Source: Pseudofrankia inefficax (GTDB lineage: Bacteria > Actinomycetota > Actinomycetes > Frankiales > Frankiaceae). Taken from it: a DNA stretch of 64,000 nt. The notes beneath the pieces are model-generated. The model was not told the DNA's origin and did no database searches. It saw nothing but the letters and a program-made list of their open reading frames with translations. Position 1 is the stretch's first letter. The number at the start of each line of letters is the position of its first letter. The DNA is taken from positions 6,076,001 through 6,140,000 of the forward strand of contig NC_014666.1 of the NCBI RefSeq assembly GCF_000166135.1, given 5' to 3'. This document shows positions 32,464 through 42,535 of the stretch, in pieces. The translations under genes and the position numbers were made by a program.

Positions 32464-32494
32464 GCCCTGTTCACCCTGCTCGCCCGATAGGCCC
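32449..32494 (+). repeat. 19-bp direct repeat spanning a stop codon
   Basis: Copies at 32449-32467 and 32476-32494 differ at one base. Each reads CTG, then TTC or CTC, then GCCCGATAGGCCC. The first contains the TAG stop of the upstream gene. The offset is 27 bases, in frame, the same type of stop-region duplication as at 43-147. Confidence 0.75.
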
Positions 32495-32560
32495 GGCCGT
32501 CGGCCCGCCGCCCCGCCAGTGCCGCATCCGACAAGGCTGGCCTCGACCCGAGACCAGCAA

Positions 32561-32633
32561 GATCGCTGTTTTCGCCCTCGCGTGGCTGTAACCGCAGCAG
32601 TTTTGTAGCCACGTGAGGGCCAAAACGACGATC
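32561..32633. repeat. Dispersed palindromic element, copy 2
   Basis: The arms 32561-32587 and 32607-32633 pair with a few mismatches. Outer ends are GATCG/CGATC, and the arms include TTTTCGCCCTCGCGTGGCT versus AGCCACGTGAGGGCCAAAA. It lies between the DUF7873-like gene and the permuted tRNA-like units. Confidence 0.8.
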
Positions 32634-32745
32634 AAGCCAGCTGGCCGACCTGGCCGGACCCCGCGCTAGTCTCGGCGGCGGGCCGGTTGGCCCCTGATCT
32701 CCCGCCTGGAGCGGCGGGATGCGCCCACCATTGGGCGTGAAAGCT

Positions 32746-32862
32746 GAGACTCATACTCAAGATGACGACGGACGGTGTCAGTGGGGGTTCGACTCCCCCT
32801 CCCGGCTCACACCCGCCGGGATAGCCCAATGGCAGAGGCAGCCGGCCATGATTCTTAGTCTC
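32746..32862 (+). tRNA. Circularly permuted tRNA-like unit A
   Basis: In order: T arm GGGGG-TTCGACT-CCCCC (32783-32799), 3' acceptor TCCCGGC (32800-32806), T73, a 7-base spacer, then 5' acceptor GCCGGGA (32815-32821), TA, and the D arm GCCC-AATGGCAG-AGGC (32824-32839). The acceptor strands pair 7 of 7. A flanking helix GAGACT/AGTCTC (32746-32751 with 32857-32862) encloses the unit. The anticodon stem is poor: GCCGG at 32841 versus ACGGT at 32772, three canonical pairs plus a G-U. CCA is not encoded. It could be a degenerate or type-II-like copy. Confidence 0.55.
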
Positions 32863-32906
32863 TCGCTCCACAACTCAACACCGGGCCACCTCGCCAGACC
32901 GACCGA

Positions 32907-33012
32907 CGGCCGGCAATCTCAGTCGAGGCCGCGGGTTCGACCCCCGCGCGGCGCTCCAACACGCGCCGCTAGCTCAATAGGCAGAGCGCGACTACTCCAG
33001 TCTGACCGGCCG
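32907..33012 (+). tRNA. Circularly permuted tRNA-like unit B (complete cloverleaf)
   Basis: In order: AGTCG (39-43, 32921-32925), AGGCC variable loop, T arm GCGGG-TTCGACC-CCCGC (32931-32947), 3' acceptor GCGGCGC (32948-32954), T73, CCA (32956-32958), ACAC, then 5' acceptor GCGCCGC (32963-32969), TA, D arm GCTC-AATAGGCA-GAGC (32972-32987), G26, CGACT (27-31, 32989-32993). Acceptor 7/7, anticodon stem 5/5, T stem 5/5 and D stem 4/4 all pair. An outer helix CGGCCGG/CCGGCCG (32907-32913 with 33006-33012) closes the junction. The loop join is unresolved; CTCCA at 32995 could give a Trp-type CCA anticodon. Confidence 0.65.
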
Positions 33013-33053
33013 CACCAACCTGGCCTGGCGTACGCATGGTGGCCACCCTCGGG

Positions 33054-33105
33054 GCCCAGGGAAGGGTAATCCCTGGGCTCCACCAATCTTCCCGCTCTTC
33101 GCGGG
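33054..33105 (+). terminator. Two consecutive hairpins after the permuted tRNA-like units
   Basis: An 8-bp stem GCCCAGGG/CCCTGGGC (33054-33061 with 33071-33078, 9-base loop), then CTCCACCAATCTT, then CCCGC/GCGGG (33091-33095 with 33101-33105). There is no long T run. They may end the plus-strand RNA or be part of it. Confidence 0.45.
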
Positions 33106-33120
33106 CGGGCCGGAACGCGC

Positions 33121-33152
33121 GGGACCCCGGCGCAGATCCGCGCCGGGGTCCC
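33121..33152. terminator. Perfect 13-bp hairpin between convergent transcripts
   Basis: GGGACCCCGGCGC (33121-33133) pairs with GCGCCGGGGTCCC (33140-33152) without mismatch around a 6-base loop. It lies between the plus-strand RNA region and the end of the minus-strand P450 gene, where a bidirectional terminator is expected. Confidence 0.75.
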
Positions 33153-33158
33153 GATCCA

Positions 33159-33209
33159 GGTAGCTCAAGTCGTGTCGCTCACGCCACGTAGCTCACACCG
33201 GGTAGCTCA
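33159..33209. repeat. Three copies of GTAGCTCA at a gene end
   Basis: GTAGCTCA occurs at 33160-33167, 33188-33195 and 33202-33209. The last copy contains the P450 stop codon on the minus strand. The motif also occurs in tRNA D arms (TAGCTCA), but no tRNA structure surrounds these copies. Confidence 0.55.
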
Positions 33210-34403
33210 GACCGCGATGGCGGCACCCCTGGTAGCGAACGGGAGGTTGGCGGCGCCTCGGACGTTGGACGAGACCTTCATGACCGCGCGGGTCGGGTCG
33301 GCCACGAAGTCCGGGAAGCGTCGGAGGACCTCCTCCAGGGCGACCCTGACCTCCAGCCGGGCCAGGTGGGCACCGAGGCAGCGGTGGATGCCGAAGCCGA
33401 AGAACACCGTCGACGGCTCGTCCCGGCGGTCCAGGTCGAACACGTCCGGATTCTCGTAGACCCGCTCGTCACGCAGCGCCGAACCGGTGATCAGCATGAC
33501 CCGGTCACCGGCCGGGATCGTGACGCCGTGCAGGTCGACGTCCCGTTTCGTGGTCCGGCCCTGGAGCTGCGACGGCGCGTCGAAACGGAGCGTCTCGCCG
33601 GCCGCCCGGTCGTAACGGCTCGGATCCGCCAGCAGCAGGCGGCGCTGCTCGGGGAACCGGGTCAACGCCATCAGCCCGTTCGGGATGGCCTTGGCGACCG
33701 TCTCATGGCCGGCCACGCTCAGCTCGATGAACCGGAAGGCGATCTCGTCGTCGTCCATCGCCCGGGTGGCGCCGTCCTCGTCGTCGGCGACCTCGGTCTC
33801 GATCAGCAGGCTGATCGGGTCGCCGGTCGGCTTCTTGCGCCGCTCGGCCACCAGCGAGAGGTAGAGGTTGAGCAGCGTCCCCGCGCTCTCGGCGAAGACC
33901 TGCTCGTCGTCGGCGCCGTCGCCGCGCGACAGCATCGCGTCGGCGGCCTCGTTGACGGTCGCGCGGTGCTCCTCGGGGATGCCGAGCAGCTCGCTGATCA
34001 CGTCCAGCGGGAGGGTGACCGAGAACTCACGGACGATGTCGAACTCGTCGGAGTCGGCGAAACGGTCGAGCAGTTCGCCGGCCCGACGGCGGATGTAGGG
34101 CTCCAGGTCCAGCATCCGGCGCGGCGTGAACACCTTGCCGACGATCTTGCGGTGCCACCGGTGTTCCGGCGGATCCCGGAGAATGATCATCGGCGAGCCG
34201 GCCTCGGTGCCCTCGATCGTGACGCCACCGGCGCTGGAGTACGTGTCCCAGTCGTTGTGGGCGGCCAGCACGTCGGCGTGCCGGGACAGCGCCCAGAACT
34301 TCAGGTCAGGGTTGTGGAAGACGGGCGCCTCGTCCCGCAGCGCGCGGTACACCGGGTAAGGGTCGCGATACGTCGCAAGGTCGTACGGGTTGAACTCGAC
34401 CAT
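33207..34403 (-). CDS. Cytochrome P450 monooxygenase
   Basis: A 398-residue bacterial P450. ATG 34403 (MVEFNPYDLATYRDPYPVYRAL) is the family-like start. Landmarks are the I-helix ELSVAGHETVAKAI (AGxxT oxygen-activation region with Glu before Thr), the ExxR motif ETLRFDAP, and the heme loop FFGFGIHRCLGAHLARLE with the thiolate cysteine near residue 345. It has no membrane anchor and needs ferredoxin and reductase, neither of which is adjacent. The substrate is unknown. Confidence 0.95.
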   Translation of the reverse strand: MVEFNPYDLATYRDPYPVYRALRDEAPVFHNPDLKFWALSRHADVLAAHNDWDTYSSAGGVTIEGTEAGSPMIILRDPPEHRWHRKIVGKVFTPRRMLDLEPYIRRRAGELLDRFADSDEFDIVREFSVTLPLDVISELLGIPEEHRATVNEAADAMLSRGDGADDEQVFAESAGTLLNLYLSLVAERRKKPTGDPISLLIETEVADDEDGATRAMDDDEIAFRFIELSVAGHETVAKAIPNGLMALTRFPEQRRLLLADPSRYDRAAGETLRFDAPSQLQGRTTKRDVDLHGVTIPAGDRVMLITGSALRDERVYENPDVFDLDRRDEPSTVFFGFGIHRCLGAHLARLEVRVALEEVLRRFPDFVADPTRAVMKVSSNVRGAANLPFATRGAAIAV

Positions 34404-34853
34404 CCGCGCTCCCGAACAGATACCGGGCCACGCGGCGCTACGACCCGACGCACGCCCGGACGAGAAGGAGACCGCGCACCGCGGCCGCGGTGTCGCGCCA
34501 GGGCCCGAACTCGACCCTAATGAGCATAAAGTATCCAATCTTCGATCCCAGAGCAAGGCCCAAGCCCCTCGGGAGCGCCCAAAACGCCACGGATCCGGGC
34601 GACAGGACCGCACGACGCCCAGCTCCCGAGCGGCCAACCCGCGAAGGTCAGCACGGCACAGTGATCGCCGTTTCCGCCCTCGGACGGTCGTGAAGCGGGC
34701 CTGGTCGCAACCGCTTGAGAGCCAAACTCGCAATCCTGATCAAGAGACCGACCGCCGGGATCGTCGCAGCGGGAGGCCAGGAGATCAGACTGCCCGGCTC
34801 ACAGATCGGCAACGGCCCACAGGCCGAACGGCCCGGTCCGGCTGCCTGGTGCG
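34404..34853. other. Intergenic with a low-GC patch and the third palindromic element
   Basis: A 450-bp gap. A lower-GC patch around 34518-34545 (TAATGAGCATAAAGTATCC) may be the P450 promoter on the minus strand. The palindromic element copy 3 fills 34662-34742. I see no reading frame of quality. Confidence 0.45.
34662..34742. repeat. Dispersed palindromic element, copy 3 (degenerate)
   Basis: The left arm TGATCGCCGTTTCCGCCCTC is nearly identical to copy 1. The right arm (ending CCTGATCA) matches only after allowing an insertion of about eight bases near its outer end. It sits downstream of the adenylate-kinase-like gene (minus strand). Confidence 0.65.
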
Positions 34854-35612
34854 TCAGGCCAGGGAGGCGAGGACGGACTCAATGCGGGCTGCCACGTCGT
34901 CGGGGGTGCCTGAGCCGTCGATGGTGCGCAGGAGGCCGGCGCGGGCGTAGTAGGCGCGCAAGGGGGCCGTTCGTTCGGCGAAGACCTTGAGGCGGCGCTT
35001 GGCCGTCTCCTCGTTGTCGTCGAGGCGGTCCTCCGTGCTGGAGCGGTGGCTGATCCGGCGCAGCACGGTCGACTCGTCGACGTCGAGGTCGAGGACGACG
35101 TCCACGGCGCGGGCCGTCCCGGCGCAGTCGACCGGGGGCAGCCGAAGCTCCTGCGTCGTCTCGCGGTACGCCTCCAGGGCGGCGCCGAACCGGGCGTCGA
35201 ACGCCTCGGCCTGGGCGACCGTCCGGGGGAAGCCGTCGAGCAGGAAGCCGCGGCACACGTCGGCGGCGACCGGCACCGGGGCGTACGCGCCCGGCCCGGC
35301 CAGGGCGGACAGCGGCACGGCGGCGGCGACCGGGGTGCTGGCGGCCAGGGCGGCCACGGGCTCGTGGTCGAGCACGGCGGCGGCGGACGAGCCGAACAGG
35401 CGGTCCGCGACCAGGTCGAGCACGAGCTCGTCGGGAACCAGCTCGCCGGAGCGGACGAACTCCTCGGCGCGACGGCCGAGTGGTGAACCAGCGGCGATCT
35501 CCGCGTCGAGCAGCCGGCCCGTGGAGATCGCCGGGATGCCGTGGCGGGAGCTGATCCGTGCGGCCTGCGTGCCTTTTCCTGAGCCCGGGGGTCCGAGCAG
35601 CACGACTCTCAC
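34854..35612 (-). CDS. Adenylate-kinase-like nucleoside monophosphate kinase with insertions
   Basis: A 252-residue kinase starting at GTG 35612. It has the P-loop VVLLGPPGSGKGTQAAR, the NMP region STGRLLDAEIAAGSPLG, the DGFPRT motif (FLLDGFPRTVAQAEAF) and the lid ISHRSSTEDRLDDNEETAKRRL without a zinc site. It differs from standard adk in a 40-residue Ala/Pro-rich insertion before DGFPRT (about 75-120) and a second insertion (AYRETTQELRLPPVDCAG). It is not beside secY/infA where actinobacterial adk usually lies, so it may be a second, specialised kinase. AMP specificity is not certain. Confidence 0.85.
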   Translation of the reverse strand: MRVVLLGPPGSGKGTQAARISSRHGIPAISTGRLLDAEIAAGSPLGRRAEEFVRSGELVPDELVLDLVADRLFGSSAAAVLDHEPVAALAASTPVAAAVPLSALAGPGAYAPVPVAADVCRGFLLDGFPRTVAQAEAFDARFGAALEAYRETTQELRLPPVDCAGTARAVDVVLDLDVDESTVLRRISHRSSTEDRLDDNEETAKRRLKVFAERTAPLRAYYARAGLLRTIDGSGTPDDVAARIESVLASLA

Positions 35613-36067
35613 CGAATGGACGCTACCGCGCACCAATCCCCCACATAGCTGGATGACCTGTAAGAAATATGACCTGACTTCGCGGGAACAACGGCCGGAA
35701 TCGCCCAGACTCACGCGCCTAAAGGAGACGGCTAACCCAACTCGTCTCAGGCGTCTGGCGGTCCCGCCCAGGGGCACGGCCCAGGTCCGCACCGACGGCG
35801 TCCGCCGGCATGGTCGACTGCCTGCCGCGGCCCGCGCAGCCTATCGGTCAGCGTCGTCATACGTCCACCCGGAACTGACGCGGAACCGAGATCAATGCCC
35901 CCGGGCGGCGCCGAGCCGAGATCCACACAGGTCACCCACGCGGCCCGCCGACGATGCGCGCCAGCCTGGAAATCCCATTCTCGGATCTGCATGGCGCGCT
36001 CCGTAAAAGACCAGTGGCCGGTATGCCGTGTCGGAGAACACGCATACCGGCCACCCGCCGGGATCGT
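35613..36067. other. Intergenic, terminator at one end, no gene seen
   Basis: A 455-bp gap between gltD (upstream on the minus strand) and the kinase gene. The stretch next to the kinase (35630-35700) has lower GC and may hold its promoter. The gltD terminator is at 36014-36054. Frames through the remainder look like shadows. Confidence 0.4.
36014..36054 (-). terminator. Intrinsic terminator after gltD
   Basis: The arms 36014-36031 and 36038-36054 form a 17-bp stem with a single bulged base and a six-base loop. On the minus strand the stem is followed by TCTTTTA. It lies 14 bases beyond the gltD stop, so gltB-gltD transcription probably ends here. Confidence 0.8.
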
Positions 36068-37510
<1,443 letters not shown>

Positions 37511-37564
37511 CCCTCTTCCTATCTCTGTGTTCGTGGCGGAGGGCGCGCTTGCGCGTGGGGCTGG

Positions 37565-40500
37565 TCAGGCTCGGGCCGCGGCCATGATCAGGTCGTCGGC
37601 GGGGACGCCCTGCTCCTTGGCCTGCGCCATCACGGTCAGTACCCGCTTGTAGTCGCGGGGCATGACCTTGACGAACTTGGCCTGCTCGTCCTCCCAGCTC
37701 GCGAGCAGGCCGGCGGCGACCGTGGAGCCGGTCTCGCGCCGGTGACGGGTCAGCAGGGAGACGAGCTGCGCCCGGTCCTCCGCGTCGAGTGGCTCGATGT
37801 CGACCATCTCGCCGTTGATCCGCTCCACGACCGGGTCGTACAGGTAGGCGACGCCGCCGCTCATGCCGGCGGCGAAGTTACGCCCGATCTGGCCGAGCAC
37901 GACGACGGTGCCGCCGGTCATGTACTCGCAGCCGTGGTCGCCGACGCCCTCCACGATCGCGGTCGCGCCCGAGTTGCGGACGCAGAACCGCTCACCGACG
38001 GCGCCCCGGAAGTACGCCTCGCCCGCGGTCGCGCCGTAGAGCAGCACGTTGCCGGCGATCGTGTTCTCCTCGGCGCGCAGCGGCGCCTCCTTCGGCGGGA
38101 AGACGATGATCCGCCCGCCGGACAGGCCCTTGCCGGTGTAGTCGTTGACGTCGCCCTCCAGGGTGAGGGTGATGCCGCGCGGGACGAACGCGCCGAAGCT
38201 CTGGCCGGCGGAGCCGGTGAACCGCAGCGAGATCGTGTCGTCCGGCAGGCCGACAGCGCCGTAGCGCCGGGTGACCTCGTAGCCGAGCATCGTGCCGACG
38301 GTGCGGTTGACGTTGCGGATCGGCATCTCCAGCCACACCGGGCGCCCGTCCTCCAGGGCGCCCTCGCACAGCTGGATCAGCGAGTTGTCCAGCGCCTTGT
38401 CGAGGCCGTGGTCCTGGCTCGCGGCGTTGGACAGCGAGCCGCCGAACGGCGTCTCCGGGGTGTGCAGCAGCGGGCTGATGTCCAGCCCGGCGGCCTTCCA
38501 GTGCTCGACGGCGAAGGTCGCGTCCAGGATGTCGACCCGGCCGACGGCCTCCTTCAGCGTCCGGAAGCCCAGCTGCGCCAGGTACTCCCGGACCTCCTCC
38601 GCGATGAAGGTGAAGAAGTTCTCGACGAACTCCGGCTTGCCGGTGAACCGCGCGCGCAGCTCCGGGTTCTGGGTCGCGACGCCGACGGGGCAGGTGTCGA
38701 GGTGACAGACCCGCATCATCACGCAGCCGGCGACCACCAGCGGCGCCGTCGCGAAGCCGAACTCCTCGGCGCCGAGCAGCGCGCCGATGACGACGTCGCG
38801 GCCGGTCTTGATCTGGCCGTCGACCTGCACCACGATCCGGTCGCGCAGGCCGTTGAGCAGCAGGGTCTGCTGCGTCTCGGCCAGGCCCAGCTCCCAGGGC
38901 GCGCCGGCGTGCTTGAGCGACGTCAGCGGCGACGCCCCCGTGCCGCCGTCATGGCCGGAGATCAGCACCACGTCGGCGTGCGCCTTCGACACGCCGGCCG
39001 CGACGGTGCCGACGCCGACCTCGGCGACGAGCTTGACGTGTACCCGCGCCGCCGGGTTGGCGTTCTTCAGGTCGTGGATGAGCTGGGCGAGGTCCTCGAT
39101 CGAGTAGATGTCGTGGTGCGGCGGCGGCGAGATCAGGCCGACGCCCGGCGTCGAGTGCCGGGTCCGCGCGATCCACGGGTAGACCTTGTGGGCGGGCAGC
39201 TGGCCGCCCTCCCCCGGCTTCGCGCCCTGCGCCATCTTGATCTGCAGGTCGTCGGCGTTGACGAGGTACTCGCTGGTCACGCCGAACCGGCCGGACGCCA
39301 CCTGCTTGACCGCGGAACGGCGCAGGTCGCCGTTGGCGTCGGGCACGAAGCGCTCCGCGTCCTCGCCGCCCTCGCCGGTGTTCGACTTGCCGCCGAGGCG
39401 GTTCATCGCGATGGCCAGGGTCTCGTGCGCCTCCGCGCTGATCGAGCCGTAGGACATCGCGCCGGTGGCGAACCGCTTGACGATCTCGGAGACCGGCTCC
39501 ACCTGCTCGATCGGGATCGGCCGGCGCAGGCCCGGGCGCAGCTCGAACAGGCCCCGCAGGGTCGCGTTGCGCTTCGAGAGGTCGTCGACCTTGGCCGTGT
39601 ACTCCTTGAAGACCTCGTACTGGCGGGTCCGGGTCGCGTGCTGCAGGAGGAAGACCGTCTCCGGGTTGAACAGGTGCAGCTCGCCGTCGCGGCGCCACTG
39701 GTACTCGCCGCCGGTCTCCAGTGGCCGGTGCGTGAGCTCGGTGGCCACCCGCGGGTGGGCCCGGCCGTGGCGCGCGGCGACCTCGGCGGCGAGCACGTCG
39801 ATGCCGACGCCGTCGATCCGGGACGCGGTGCCGGTGAAGTACCGCTCGATCACGTCGGAGCGCAGGCCGATCGCCTCGAAGACCTGGGCACCGGTGTAGC
39901 TGGCGATGGTGGAGATGCCCATCTTGGACATCACCTTCAGGACGCCCTTGCCGAACGCCTTGACGATGTTCTTCTCGGCCTGCTCCGGGGTGACGCCCGT
40001 GATCTCGCCGCGGCGGATCAGGTCCTCGACGGACTCGAACGCCAGGTACGGGTTGACCGCGGCGGCTCCGAAGCCGTTCAGCAGCGCGACGTGGTGCACC
40101 TCGCGGGCGTCGCCGCTCTCGACGATCAGGCCGACCTTGGTCCGGGTCTTCTCCCGGATCAGGTGGTGGTGCACCGCGGCGGTGAGCAGCAGCGACGGGA
40201 TCGGCGCGAGCCGCGCGTCGGAGTCCCGGTCGGACAGCACGACGATCCGGGCGCCGTCGGCGATGGCCGCGCTCACGCCGGCACAGATCTCGTCGATCCG
40301 GGCCACCAGCGCCGCGCCGCCGCCGGCGACCTCGTAGAGGCCGCGTACGGTGACGGCCGCGAAGCCGGGCATGTCACCGTCGTCGTTGATGCCGATGATC
40401 TTCGCCAGCTCGGTGTTGCTGATCACCGGGTAGGGGATCTCCACGACGCGGCACGTCGCCGCGCCGGCGTCGAGCAGGTTGCCCTCCGGCCCGAGGTAGT

Positions 40501-42124
40501 GGCCCAGGCTGGTGACCAGCTCCTCGCGGATCGCGTCCAGCGGCGGGTTGGTGACCTGCGCGAACAGCTGCTGGAAGTAGTCGAACAGCAGCCGGGGCCG
40601 CTCGGAGAGCACCGCGACCGGGGTGTCGGTGCCCATCGAGCCGATCGGCTCCGCGCCGGACCGCGCCATCGGCGCGACGATGACCCGCAGCTCCTCCTCG
40701 GTGTAGCCGAAGACCTGCTGGCGGCGGGTCACCGACTCGTGGCTGTAGACGACGCGCTCGCGCTCCGGCAGGTCGGACAGCGCGATGACGCCCGCGTGCA
40801 GCCACTCGTCGTACGGCGCGGCGGAGGCCAGCTCGGACTTGATCTCGTCGTCGCTGACGATCCGGCCCTTGGCCGTGTCGATCAGGAACATCCGGCCCGG
40901 CTGCAGCCGGCCCTTCTGGATGACCCGGTGCGGCGGGATGTCCAGGACGCCGACCTCGGAGGCCATGACGACCAGGCCGTCGTCGGTGACCCAGTACCGC
41001 GACGGGCGCAGGCCGTTGCGGTCGAGGACCGCGCCGATCATCGTGCCGTCGGTGAAGGCGATCGACGCCGGCCCGTCCCACGGCTCCATCAGGGTCGCGT
41101 GGAACTGGTAGAAGGCGCGGCGCTTCGGGTCCATCTCGGCGTGGTTCTCCCACGCCTCCGGGATCATCATCAGGACGGCATGCGGCAGGCTGCGGCCGCC
41201 CAGGTGCAGCAGCTCCAGCACCTCGTCGAAGCTGGCCGAGTCGCTGGCGCCGTCGGCGCAGATCGGGAAGAGCCGGGCCAGGTCGCCGGGGATCAGGTCG
41301 CTTTCCAGCAGCGCCTCGCGGGCGCGCATCCAGTTCCGGTTGCCGCGGACGGTGTTGATCTCACCGTTGTGCGCGATCAGGCGATAGGGATGCGCCAGCG
41401 GCCAGCTCGGGAAGGTGTTCGTCGAGAAGCGGCTGTGCACGAGAGCGATAGCACTCGCGAACCGAGGGTCGTCCAGGTCCGGGAAATAGGCGGACAGCTG
41501 GTGCGTTGTCAGCATTCCCTTGTAGACGATGGTGCGCGCCGACAACGACGGGAAATAGACGCCCGTCTCCCGCTGAATCCGCTTACGCAGGCAGAACGCG
41601 CGGCGCTCCAGCTCAAGCTGGTCGAACGGGGCGTCGTCGTCGATGGGCGCGCCGACCGCCGCGCTGACCGCGGTGCCCGGCAGCGTCACGAACAGCTGAC
41701 GCATCCGGGGCTCGACCTCGCGGGCCGCGTGCCCGACGATGTGGCTGACGACGGGCAGCTCACGCCAGCCGAGAACCCGCAGGCGCTCCTGCCGGGCCAG
41801 CCGGCCGATGGTGCGGACGGCCTCGTCACGGTCACCCGCCACCTGGGGGAGGAAGCCGATGCCGACGGCGTACCGGCCGGCCGCGGGGAGCGGGAAACCC
41901 GCCACGTCACGCAGGAACACGTCCGGGACCTGGACGAGAATGCCCGCGCCGTCACCCGTGTCCGGGTCGCTGCCGGAGGCGCCACGATGGTCAAGGTTGC
42001 GCAGTACTGTCAGGCCCTGGTCGACCAGTTCGTGGCTGCGGCGGCCGTGCACGTCGACGACGAAGCCGACACCACAGGCGTCGTGCTCGTACGAGGGGTC
42101 GTAGAGACCTTGCTTAGTCGGCAT
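37565..42124 (-). CDS. gltB: Glutamate synthase large (alpha) subunit
   Basis: A 1519-residue enzyme converting glutamine and 2-oxoglutarate to two glutamates. The N-terminal amidotransferase nucleophile is Cys17 ([10 protein letters not shown]), exposed after removal of the short propeptide. The FMN/synthase domain ends with the 3Fe-4S cysteines in [19 protein letters not shown]. The C-terminal beta-helix shows glycine repeats ([12 protein letters not shown]). Length is standard. It is cotranscribed with gltD; an inverted repeat at 42412-42427 lies in its upstream region. Confidence 0.98.
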   Translation of the reverse strand: MPTKQGLYDPSYEHDACGVGFVVDVHGRRSHELVDQGLTVLRNLDHRGASGSDPDTGDGAGILVQVPDVFLRDVAGFPLPAAGRYAVGIGFLPQVAGDRDEAVRTIGRLARQERLRVLGWRELPVVSHIVGHAAREVEPRMRQLFVTLPGTAVSAAVGAPIDDDAPFDQLELERRAFCLRKRIQRETGVYFPSLSARTIVYKGMLTTHQLSAYFPDLDDPRFASAIALVHSRFSTNTFPSWPLAHPYRLIAHNGEINTVRGNRNWMRAREALLESDLIPGDLARLFPICADGASDSASFDEVLELLHLGGRSLPHAVLMMIPEAWENHAEMDPKRRAFYQFHATLMEPWDGPASIAFTDGTMIGAVLDRNGLRPSRYWVTDDGLVVMASEVGVLDIPPHRVIQKGRLQPGRMFLIDTAKGRIVSDDEIKSELASAAPYDEWLHAGVIALSDLPERERVVYSHESVTRRQQVFGYTEEELRVIVAPMARSGAEPIGSMGTDTPVAVLSERPRLLFDYFQQLFAQVTNPPLDAIREELVTSLGHYLGPEGNLLDAGAATCRVVEIPYPVISNTELAKIIGINDDGDMPGFAAVTVRGLYEVAGGGAALVARIDEICAGVSAAIADGARIVVLSDRDSDARLAPIPSLLLTAAVHHHLIREKTRTKVGLIVESGDAREVHHVALLNGFGAAAVNPYLAFESVEDLIRRGEITGVTPEQAEKNIVKAFGKGVLKVMSKMGISTIASYTGAQVFEAIGLRSDVIERYFTGTASRIDGVGIDVLAAEVAARHGRAHPRVATELTHRPLETGGEYQWRRDGELHLFNPETVFLLQHATRTRQYEVFKEYTAKVDDLSKRNATLRGLFELRPGLRRPIPIEQVEPVSEIVKRFATGAMSYGSISAEAHETLAIAMNRLGGKSNTGEGGEDAERFVPDANGDLRRSAVKQVASGRFGVTSEYLVNADDLQIKMAQGAKPGEGGQLPAHKVYPWIARTRHSTPGVGLISPPPHHDIYSIEDLAQLIHDLKNANPAARVHVKLVAEVGVGTVAAGVSKAHADVVLISGHDGGTGASPLTSLKHAGAPWELGLAETQQTLLLNGLRDRIVVQVDGQIKTGRDVVIGALLGAEEFGFATAPLVVAGCVMMRVCHLDTCPVGVATQNPELRARFTGKPEFVENFFTFIAEEVREYLAQLGFRTLKEAVGRVDILDATFAVEHWKAAGLDISPLLHTPETPFGGSLSNAASQDHGLDKALDNSLIQLCEGALEDGRPVWLEMPIRNVNRTVGTMLGYEVTRRYGAVGLPDDTISLRFTGSAGQSFGAFVPRGITLTLEGDVNDYTGKGLSGGRIIVFPPKEAPLRAEENTIAGNVLLYGATAGEAYFRGAVGERFCVRNSGATAIVEGVGDHGCEYMTGGTVVVLGQIGRNFAAGMSGGVAYLYDPVVERINGEMVDIEPLDAEDRAQLVSLLTRHRRETGSTVAAGLLASWEDEQAKFVKVMPRDYKRVLTVMAQAKEQGVPADDLIMAAARA

Positions 42125-42246
42125 CCGGCGTGTCCTGTCCGTCTTCAGTGCCTGAAGGGTGCGGACGACGCTGTCCGGGAGCGCATCGACGACGACCAGG
42201 CGGCACCGGCGCCGCGCACCGGAGCCGTGACCCCAGGACGCCCCGG

Positions 42247-42372
42247 TTAGCCGGCGCTCGGGCGTTTCGGGAGCCCGGGTGCCGGGCGACCGGGTCCGCG
42301 CGGCCAGAGCCGAGACAGCTGGGACAGGGCGCGGTGAGCCAGCCGCGTCTTGCGCTCCACCGAGTGTGCCAT
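42247..42372 (-). CDS. Possible small basic protein (41 aa)
   Basis: ATG 42372 opens [19 protein letters not shown], continuing to a Pro/Arg-rich end. It is preceded by GGGCGGCGAC. It is positively charged and could be a leader or a chance frame. I do not recognise it. It ends 123 bases before gltB on the same strand. Confidence 0.25.
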   Translation of the reverse strand: MAHSVERKTRLAHRALSQLSRLWPRGPGRPAPGLPKRPSAG

Positions 42373-42411
42373 GTCGCCGCCCGATTCGCTGAGATCGTCA
42401 GTGTCCGGCAG

Positions 42412-42427
42412 GTCACATGAATGTGAC
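42412..42427. promoter_or_regulatory. Inverted repeat upstream of gltB
   Basis: GTCACAT (42412-42418) and ATGTGAC (42421-42427) with a two-base spacer, about 290 bp from the gltB start. The half-site order (TCACA before TGTGA) is opposite to a CRP box, so CRP is not the obvious binder. A nitrogen regulator is possible but not shown. Confidence 0.5.
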
Positions 42428-42535
42428 GGTTGTGTTCCAAGCGGGCGAGCCTTACCTTTGCTAACCTTCTTGTCCGCCGAGGTTAGAGCTGTTCTCACCT
42501 CGGGCTTAGGCCCGTCGCGGCGCCGGTGCCTCCGG

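Larger units (their letters stand above)
42125..42535. promoter_or_regulatory. Upstream region of gltB
   Basis: A 411-bp gap holding the gltB promoter on the minus strand. It contains the inverted repeat at 42412-42427, a lower-GC stretch at 42440-42475 with AAGGTTAGCAAAGG on the minus strand (half of an iron-box-like sequence), and one possible small frame at 42247-42372. Confidence 0.5.

Noticed and set aside
32698-32745. A third permuted tRNA before unit A (TCCCGCC and GGCGGGA hairpin followed by TG and a stem)
   Set aside because: The 7-bp complementarity is real, but no T arm precedes it and the following stem-loop lacks D-arm features. It is better read as a simple GC hairpin.
32711-32809. 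An ordinary linear tRNA using GGCGGGA at 32713 as 5' acceptor with the T arm at 32783
   Set aside because: The acceptor would have a G-G mismatch and the D and anticodon arms do not form, whereas the permuted pairing is 7 of 7.
32815-32958. A linear tRNA from the 5' half at 32815 to the CCA at 32958
   Set aside because: GCCGGGA and GCGGCGC do not pair, so these halves belong to different molecules.
32746-33012. Permuted group I intron-exon arrangement
   Set aside because: The flanks are too short and I do not see the conserved group I core in unit B.
32950-33090. tmRNA or two-piece tmRNA
   Set aside because: CTCCACCA at 33079 recalls a tmRNA end, but no tag-peptide frame or tmRNA-like T arm is present.
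42440-42475. Complete IdeR/DmdR iron box
   Set aside because: Only one half-site matches the consensus well.
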